DNA of 62,946 nt, taken from contig UCEY01000052.1 in NCBI GenBank assembly GCA_900471605.1, forward strand, positions 1 through 62,946, written 5' to 3'. The notes below the pieces were generated by a model. That model searched no databases. It saw only the letters and a program-made list of their open reading frames with translations, and was not told the DNA's origin. Position 1 is the first letter of the stretch. Every line of letters begins with the position of its first letter. The stretch comes from Hyphomicrobiales bacterium (GTDB lineage Bacteria > Pseudomonadota > Alphaproteobacteria > Rhizobiales > Rhizobiaceae). Below are positions 58,315 through 62,946 of the stretch, one piece after another. A program made the position numbers and the translations under genes.

Positions 58315-59619
58315 TCAGCGAACTTTGCCGACGCCGGTATAGGCAAAGCCATGCGCTTCCACTTCCCGCGCGCGGTAGACATTGCGCAGGTCGACGAGAA
58401 TCGGGCTTTTCATCACGGATTTCAGCCGCTCCAGGTCGAGCGCCCGGAATTCGTTCCATTCCGTGACGAGAACGGCGACATCGGCCCCCTCGGCGGCCTC
58501 GTAGGGGCCGCCGGCAAATTCGATGTCCATCATCTGCCTGGCGTTTTCCATGCCTTCCGGGTCGTAGCCGGAAATGATCGCGCCGGCATCCTGCAGCGTC
58601 TGGACGACGGCGATCGCCGGGCTGTCGCGCATGTCGTCGGTGTTCGGCTTGAAGGTCAGCCCGAAGACGGCGACCTTCTTGCCGCGCACGTCGCCGCCGG
58701 CGGCCGCGATCACCTTGCGGCCCATGGCCCGCTTGCGGGTGTCGTTGATGGCGATGGTGGTTTCGATCAGGCGCACCGGGCTGTCATAATCCTGGGCGGT
58801 CTTGGCGAGCGCCAGCGTGTCCTTCGGGAAGCAGGAACCGCCATAACCGGGGCCGGCATGTAGGAATTTCGAGCCGATGCGGCCGTCGAGGCCGATGCCG
58901 CGCGAAACGTCCTGAACGTCGGCGTCGACGCGCTCGCAAAGGTCGGCCATCTCGTTGATGAAGGTGATCTTCATCGCCAGGAAGGCATTGGCCGCATATT
59001 TGATCAGCTCGGACGTGCGGCGGCTGGTGAAGAGGAGCGGCGACTGGTTGAGATAGAGCGGACGGTAGACTTCCGTCATCACCCCGCGGGCGCGCTCGTC
59101 GGAAAGGCCGACGACGATCCGGTCCGGGCGCTTGAAATCCTCGATCGCTGCACCTTCGCGCAAAAATTCCGGGTTCGAGACGACGGCGAAATCCGCATCC
59201 GGATTGGTTTCGCGGATGATCCGCTCCACCTCGTCGCCGGTACCGACCGGCACGGTCGACTTGGTGACGATGACGGTGAAGCCGGTCAGCGCTTCGGCGA
59301 TTTCGCGGGCTGCGGCATAGACGTAACCGAGGTCGGCATGGCCGTCGCCGCGGCGCGACGGGGTGCCGACCGCGATGAACACGACATCCGCATCGGCCAC
59401 TGCGGGGCCGAGCTCCGTGGTGAAGGAAAGGCGACGGGATTTGACGTTCGATTCGACCAGTGCATCCAGGCCGGGCTCGAAGATCGGGATGACGCCCTGT
59501 TTCAGGGCCTCGATCTTTTCGGCGGCCTTGTCGACGCAGATCACGTCATGTCCGAAATCCGCAAAGCAGGCGCCCGACACGAGGCCGACATAACCCGATC
59601 CCACCATCACAATACGCAT
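58315..59619 (-). CDS. ugd: UDP-glucose 6-dehydrogenase
   Basis: 434 aa from the ATG at 59619 (TTG one codon earlier also open). NAD-dependent double oxidation of UDP-glucose to UDP-glucuronate, precursor of acidic surface polysaccharides; the rhizobial homologue is also called rkpK. MVGSGYVGLVSGACFADFGHDVICVD binds NAD, NPEFLREGAAIEDF and YGGSCFPKDT (catalytic Cys) follow, and GLTFKPNTDDMRDSPA is the C-terminal motif. Confidence 0.96.
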   Translation of the reverse strand: MRIVMVGSGYVGLVSGACFADFGHDVICVDKAAEKIEALKQGVIPIFEPGLDALVESNVKSRRLSFTTELGPAVADADVVFIAVGTPSRRGDGHADLGYVYAAAREIAEALTGFTVIVTKSTVPVGTGDEVERIIRETNPDADFAVVSNPEFLREGAAIEDFKRPDRIVVGLSDERARGVMTEVYRPLYLNQSPLLFTSRRTSELIKYAANAFLAMKITFINEMADLCERVDADVQDVSRGIGLDGRIGSKFLHAGPGYGGSCFPKDTLALAKTAQDYDSPVRLIETTIAINDTRKRAMGRKVIAAAGGDVRGKKVAVFGLTFKPNTDDMRDSPAIAVVQTLQDAGAIISGYDPEGMENARQMMDIEFAGGPYEAAEGADVAVLVTEWNEFRALDLERLKSVMKSPILVDLRNVYRAREVEAHGFAYTGVGKVR

Positions 59620-59778
59620 CAATAATCCTCATCCTTGCTCGGCAATCTCACGCGCAGCGGTTTCCTAAGCGCATCGGCAAGGGAATGCAACGCGCCGGAT
59701 TGACCCCTTGCGACCGGTGCCCTTGCAATCGGTTCTCTGGCCAATGTCACCGAATGATGACAATAGGACGACGGTGCT

Positions 59779-60576
59779 TTAACTGTTCGCCGGCCGCGAC
59801 CCCCAGGCGATGAAATCGGGATTGGCGAAATCCATGAGATCCGGGCGGCCGGTCTTGCCGTAGGCAAGCGGCGCGCCGTCGAGCGTCACCGTGTTGCCGC
59901 CCGCGGCCCGCAACACGGCATCGCCCGCCGCCGTATCCCATTCCATGGTCCGGCCGAAGCGGGGATAGAGGTCGGCGGCGCCTTCTGCCAGCAGGCAGAA
60001 TTTCAGCGAAGAGCCGATCGAACGGATATCGGCTGCCCCGGCTTTTTCGAGGAAGGCTTCGGTCTCGGCGGAATTGTGCGATCGGCTGGCGACGCATATC
60101 GGGCGGGGCTCGACGGGCCTTGCGACGATCGGCGTCCGGCTCGCCACCGCGAAATCGTCACCGATGACGAGCTTTTCCGCCCGGCCGCCGCCGCCGAGAT
60201 AGGCGACCTTGAGAGCAGGCGCATAGACCGCGCCGAGGACCGGCACGCCGTTTTCGATCAAAGCGATATTGACCGTGAAATCCTCGCGCTTGTTGATGAA
60301 TTCCTTGGTGCCGTCGAGCGGATCGACCAAGATGAAGGAGCGCCCCTCGATCGACGGGATGCGTCCCATCGCCACCGATTCTTCCGCGACGACCGGAATG
60401 TCGGGAAAGGTTTGGGCGAGCTCGGCGAGGATGATCTCCTCGGCCCGCTCGTCCGCCTCCGTGACCGGGGACCGGTCGGCCTTGTAGCTGGTGCTGGGGC
60501 CGGCCCTGTAGATGTCCAGGATGGCCTGGCCCGCGAGAAGGGCTGCTTTTTCGAATGTGGCGAGCATGAATTCCAT
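59779..60576 (-). CDS. cysQ: 3'(2'),5'-bisphosphate nucleotidase CysQ
   Basis: 265 aa. Inositol-monophosphatase fold with the metal motifs AEESV (after PVV), ILVDPLDGTKEF and MEWDTAAGDAVLRAAGG. It hydrolyses phosphoadenosine phosphate (PAP) formed during sulfate assimilation. The ATG at 60576 or the one at 60567 may be used. The 159-bp gap to ugd holds no gene. Confidence 0.95.
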   Translation of the reverse strand: MEFMLATFEKAALLAGQAILDIYRAGPSTSYKADRSPVTEADERAEEIILAELAQTFPDIPVVAEESVAMGRIPSIEGRSFILVDPLDGTKEFINKREDFTVNIALIENGVPVLGAVYAPALKVAYLGGGGRAEKLVIGDDFAVASRTPIVARPVEPRPICVASRSHNSAETEAFLEKAGAADIRSIGSSLKFCLLAEGAADLYPRFGRTMEWDTAAGDAVLRAAGGNTVTLDGAPLAYGKTGRPDLMDFANPDFIAWGSRPANS

Positions 60577-60652
60577 GGCGGCTGATCACGTCGGTTGCGT
60601 AGACTTCCCATGACACGTTCGCCCCGCGCTTGGGAGCCTTGAACGGGGCAGG

Positions 60653-61531
60653 TCAGCCGACCTTGGCAAGATGCTGCCGTGTCGCGTAGAGCGCGATCGC
60701 GGCGGCGTTCGAGACGTTGAGCGATTTGATGGCCCCCGGCATGTCGAGGCGGGCAAGCGCGTTGACCGTCTCGCGTGTCTTCTGCCGCAGCCCTTTTCCC
60801 TCGGAGCCGAGCACCAGCGCGACCCGATTGCCGGCAAACGTGCCTTCGAGCGGGGCGGGGCCTTCCGAATCGAGCCCGATCGTCTGGAAGCCGAGCCGGT
60901 GCAGTTCCTCGATCGCGTCGGCGAGATTGGTGATCTGTATATAAGGTATGAGTTCGAGCGCCCCCGAAGCCGATTTGGCGAGCACGCCGGATTCGGTCGG
61001 GCTGTGTCTCTGGGTGGTGACGATGGCGCCGGCACCGAAGGCGACGGCCGAGCGCATGATCGCGCCGACATTGTGCGGATCGGTCACCTGGTCGAGAACA
61101 AGGAGAAGCGGACTTGCCTTCAAGGCTTCCAGCCGGCGCACGGGCAGGGGCCGCGTTTCCAGCATCACGCCCTGGTGGATGGCTTCCGGGCCGAGCACCT
61201 TGTCGATATCCTGCGGCGAGACGAATTCGACCGGAAAGGACAACGTTTCCGGCTCGCCGATATCGAGGCGGGCAAAGGCGTTCTGCGTCACCGACAGCTT
61301 GATGAGCTTGCGTTCGGGATTGTCGAGCGCCGCGCGCACCGTATGCAGGCCGTAGAGAAAGACCTGTTCCGGCTGAAGCTGCGGCGGTTTCCAGTCCTTG
61401 TTGGATTTCGGCCGCCTCTGCGGCGGCGTCGGAATTTCCCCGCGTTCGCGCCGGGCGTCGCGCACGGCTCGCCGAAGCGTCGCGTAATGGGTGTCGCGGG
61501 TGGATTTGTCTTGTTTGTCGTCCTTGCTCAT
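60653..61531 (-). CDS. rlmB: 23S rRNA (guanosine-2'-O-)-methyltransferase RlmB (TrmH family)
   Basis: 292 aa. SPOUT-knot methyltransferase: a basic N-terminal region (residues 1-45), the substrate-binding domain (VFLYGLHTVRAALDN), then LVLDQVTDPHNVGAIMRSA, VLGSEGKGLRQKTRE and KSLNVSNAAAIALYATR, the three TrmH motifs. It methylates G2251 in the peptidyl-transferase region by homology. The rlmB-tRNA-Tyr-tRNA-Gly-tuf neighbourhood is typical of Rhizobiales. Confidence 0.93.
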   Translation of the reverse strand: MSKDDKQDKSTRDTHYATLRRAVRDARRERGEIPTPPQRRPKSNKDWKPPQLQPEQVFLYGLHTVRAALDNPERKLIKLSVTQNAFARLDIGEPETLSFPVEFVSPQDIDKVLGPEAIHQGVMLETRPLPVRRLEALKASPLLLVLDQVTDPHNVGAIMRSAVAFGAGAIVTTQRHSPTESGVLAKSASGALELIPYIQITNLADAIEELHRLGFQTIGLDSEGPAPLEGTFAGNRVALVLGSEGKGLRQKTRETVNALARLDMPGAIKSLNVSNAAAIALYATRQHLAKVG

Positions 61532-61734
61532 CAGGCCTTATAGCCATCCTCGCTCTCGCGGCAAAGCCCTCGGCGGGGAGGCGGGTCGAAACAGCGACTG
61601 ATTTATTTTCGTCATTTTTGCTTCTTCATCGTGTTGACAGACGGGAACGAGGCGGTCATATACGCGGCGCAGATCGAGGGGCGGCAAGCTTCGAAGGTCT
61701 GACGAACTTGGTCTCACGATCCGGACGAAAAACT

Positions 61735-61819
61735 GGAGAGATGCCCGAGTGGTTAAAGGGGACGGACTGTAAATCCGTTGGCTCAGCCTACGTTGGTTCA
61801 AATCCAACTCTCTCCACCA
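61735..61819 (+). tRNA. tRNA-Tyr(GUA)
   Basis: 85-nt class II tRNA. Acceptor GGAGAGA/TCTCTCC, anticodon arm CGGA-CTGTAAA-TCCG with anticodon GTA, a long variable arm (GGCTCAGCCTAC region), T arm GTTGG-TTCAAAT-CCAAC, and encoded ACCA at the 3' end. Confidence 0.96.
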
Positions 61820-61844
61820 TTCGTCTCTGATCGGACACCACACC

Positions 61845-61918
61845 GCGGGTATAGCTCAATGGTAGAGCAGCAGCCTTCCAAGCTGAATACGCGGGTTCGA
61901 TTCCCGCTACCCGCTCCA
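61845..61918 (+). tRNA. tRNA-Gly(UCC)
   Basis: 74-nt cloverleaf. Acceptor GCGGGTA/TACCCGC, D arm GCTC/GAGC, anticodon arm with loop CTTCCAA (anticodon TCC), T arm GCGGG-TTCGATT-CCCGC, discriminator T and encoded CCA. It lies 25 bp after tRNA-Tyr, probably on one transcript. Confidence 0.96.
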
Positions 61919-62155
61919 TATTCAAGATCATATCGGAAATCGGCGTGTTGCTCGCTTGAGCGCGCGACTTTCATGGCCTTTGTCCGGCCTCTTATCCCCG
62001 TCACCGCAGCGCCGTACTTTTTTTGGGTGGAACCCTGATTTCCGCCGATCGCCTCGGATTGTCCGGATGACGCTCGCAACTTTTTAAAGCATTCTCGATA
62101 GAAGCTTTTTCGCCGGCACAGAGGCCGCCCCACCACCAGCTATGGAACTTTGTCC

Positions 62156-62650
62156 ATGAAGAAAATACTTGCCGCCGCAGCCCTTGCGACGACGCTCCTG
62201 TCGTCTCCGTCGTTTGCCGCAACCCTGCTTTTCCCGAGCGCCGACCCCGTCGCGCAGATCACCATTCCGGATGCCTGGAACCCGGAGGAAACCGACAGCG
62301 GCATCCAGGCGAACTCCGATGACGACTCGATCTATCTGTCGATTGACGTCGCGACCGCGGAAACCACCGACAAGGTCATCGATGACGTGTTCTCCTTCCT
62401 GAGCGAGAATGGCGTGACGGTCGATCCGGCCACCCAGAAACAGTCGGAAGACACGTTCAACGGCATGAAGATGACCAATTTCGACTGGAGCGGCAAGGAC
62501 AAGGACAGCGCCGTCTCGATCGGCGTCTCGCTCGTCGCGCCGAAGCCGGACAAGCTCCTCGTCATCACCTATTGGGGCACCAAGGGCGAACAGGAAAAGC
62601 ATGGGGCCGAACTGCTGGCGCTGATCAACTCGCTGAAGCCGGCGAAGTAA
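62156..62650 (+). CDS. periplasmic hypothetical protein, 164 residues
   Basis: ATG at 62156. Signal peptide MKKILAAAALATTLLSSPSFA (cleavage before ATL). The mature protein has a beta-rich pattern (LFPSADPVAQITIPDAW; DSIYLSIDVATAE; FNGMKMTNFDWSGKDKDS; KLLVITYWGTKGEQEKH) like the small exported histidine-kinase-like/DUF1795-type domains, though I cannot fix a family. It lies between tRNA-Gly and tuf, followed by a strong terminator, so it is a separate unit. Confidence 0.75.
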   Translation: MKKILAAAALATTLLSSPSFAATLLFPSADPVAQITIPDAWNPEETDSGIQANSDDDSIYLSIDVATAETTDKVIDDVFSFLSENGVTVDPATQKQSEDTFNGMKMTNFDWSGKDKDSAVSIGVSLVAPKPDKLLVITYWGTKGEQEKHGAELLALINSLKPAK

Positions 62651-62676
62651 GGGCCCATCTGGCGCTCGCGAATTGA

Positions 62677-62727
62677 AGGGGCCGGCCGTCTCCCGTATTG
62701 AGGGGTGACGGCCGGCCCTTTGTTTTT
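62677..62727 (+). terminator. intrinsic terminator after the periplasmic protein gene
   Basis: GGGCCGGCCGTC at 62679-62690 pairs perfectly with GACGGCCGGCCC at 62707-62718 around a 16-base loop, followed by TTTGTTTTT. Confidence 0.85.
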
Positions 62728-62927
62728 ACAGCTGTCATGGAACGGAGGCGCCCGCCAAAGGCATGCGGCGGATCGCGCCGTCTGCCGACGATTTCCGCGG
62801 GATTTCGCCTGCTCCCCTTGTCCGGGCGCGCGTCGTAATTATGTCTTGCGCATTCTAGTGGAAAGCCTTAAACGGCGACACCAAACCCGGTCGCCGGGTC
62901 CACCCTTATGTTCACAGGAAGCATTCA

Positions 62928-62946
62928 ATGGCAAAGAGCAAGTTTG
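62928..62946 (+). CDS. tuf: elongation factor Tu (first codons, cut by window end)
   Basis: ATG at 62928, seven bases after AGGAAG, gives MAKSKF, the beginning of alphaproteobacterial EF-Tu. The upstream tRNA-Tyr and tRNA-Gly are the usual neighbours of tuf. Only six codons are in the window. Confidence 0.8.

Overview
The window is a gene-dense, GC-rich (by eye about 60%) stretch of an alphaproteobacterial chromosome, most likely Rhizobiaceae (Rhizobium/Agrobacterium/Neorhizobium type). Evidence: a divK-pleD-rpmG block, a LexA box of the GAAC-N7-GAAC direct-repeat type in front of dinB, a TTAA-N7-TTAA CtrA-type site, an NDUFA12-type complex I accessory subunit, a GatCAB amidotransferase, and an rlmB / tRNA-Tyr / tRNA-Gly / tuf arrangement. 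I see no insertion sequence, prophage, CRISPR array or replication origin. Most of the window is core housekeeping DNA.

Layout. 1-8730: an unassigned leader, a 28-residue ORF, dnaE, an L,D-transpeptidase, dinB with a perfect SOS box, a GNAT enzyme and a HAD/DUF3572 pair. 8863-11564: the cell-cycle regulators divK and pleD, a probable small RNA and rpmG. 11656-19012 (minus strand): topA, rnr, a DUF983 protein, a Nudix hydrolase and an MFS carrier, tightly packed or overlapping. 19259-23470: a 68-residue ORF facing the operon pyrB, a non-catalytic dihydroorotase-like gene, plsY and dprA. 23673-28673: an AidB-like acyl-CoA dehydrogenase, an AEC permease divergent from a TetR regulator, a truncated hemoglobin, two small membrane proteins behind a CtrA-type site, and ruvX.

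28804-38662: a UPF0173 hydrolase, then gatC-gatA, later gatB, with an unusual block between them. That block contains two abutting tRNA-like cloverleaves, two isolated anticodon-stem-loop hairpins and a slipin-family gene. Related GNAT genes stand on both sides, with a small conserved ORF and a YjhX-like protein on the right. 38766-43486: the NDUFA12-like subunit, a DUF2155 protein, the operon aroQ-accB-accC-aat, and a DsbA-like protein. 43790-52629: rne with a long structured leader, an AmiC-type amidase, mrcA (PBP1a), and prfB with a programmed +1 frameshift. 52706-62946: a Bcr-like MFS pump divergent from its TetR regulator over a perfect palindrome, nadK, tRNA-Thr, small secreted proteins, a lytic transglycosylase, ugd, cysQ, rlmB, tRNA-Tyr, tRNA-Gly, a periplasmic protein and the first codons of tuf.

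Best candidate for something new: the tRNA-like/anticodon-loop RNA array at about 32145-32390, immediately upstream of the slipin gene. The first cloverleaf lacks the universal U33. The second lacks a full acceptor stem and an encoded CCA. They are followed by two free 5-bp/7-nt hairpins with perfect anticodon-loop sequence (CCU and GCG). This looks like a family of tRNA mimics made together with a band-7/SPFH protein. From memory, slipins and tRNA-like RNAs also occur near RtcB/RtcR RNA-repair systems, but no rtcB, rtcA or rtcR lies in this window, so function is inference.
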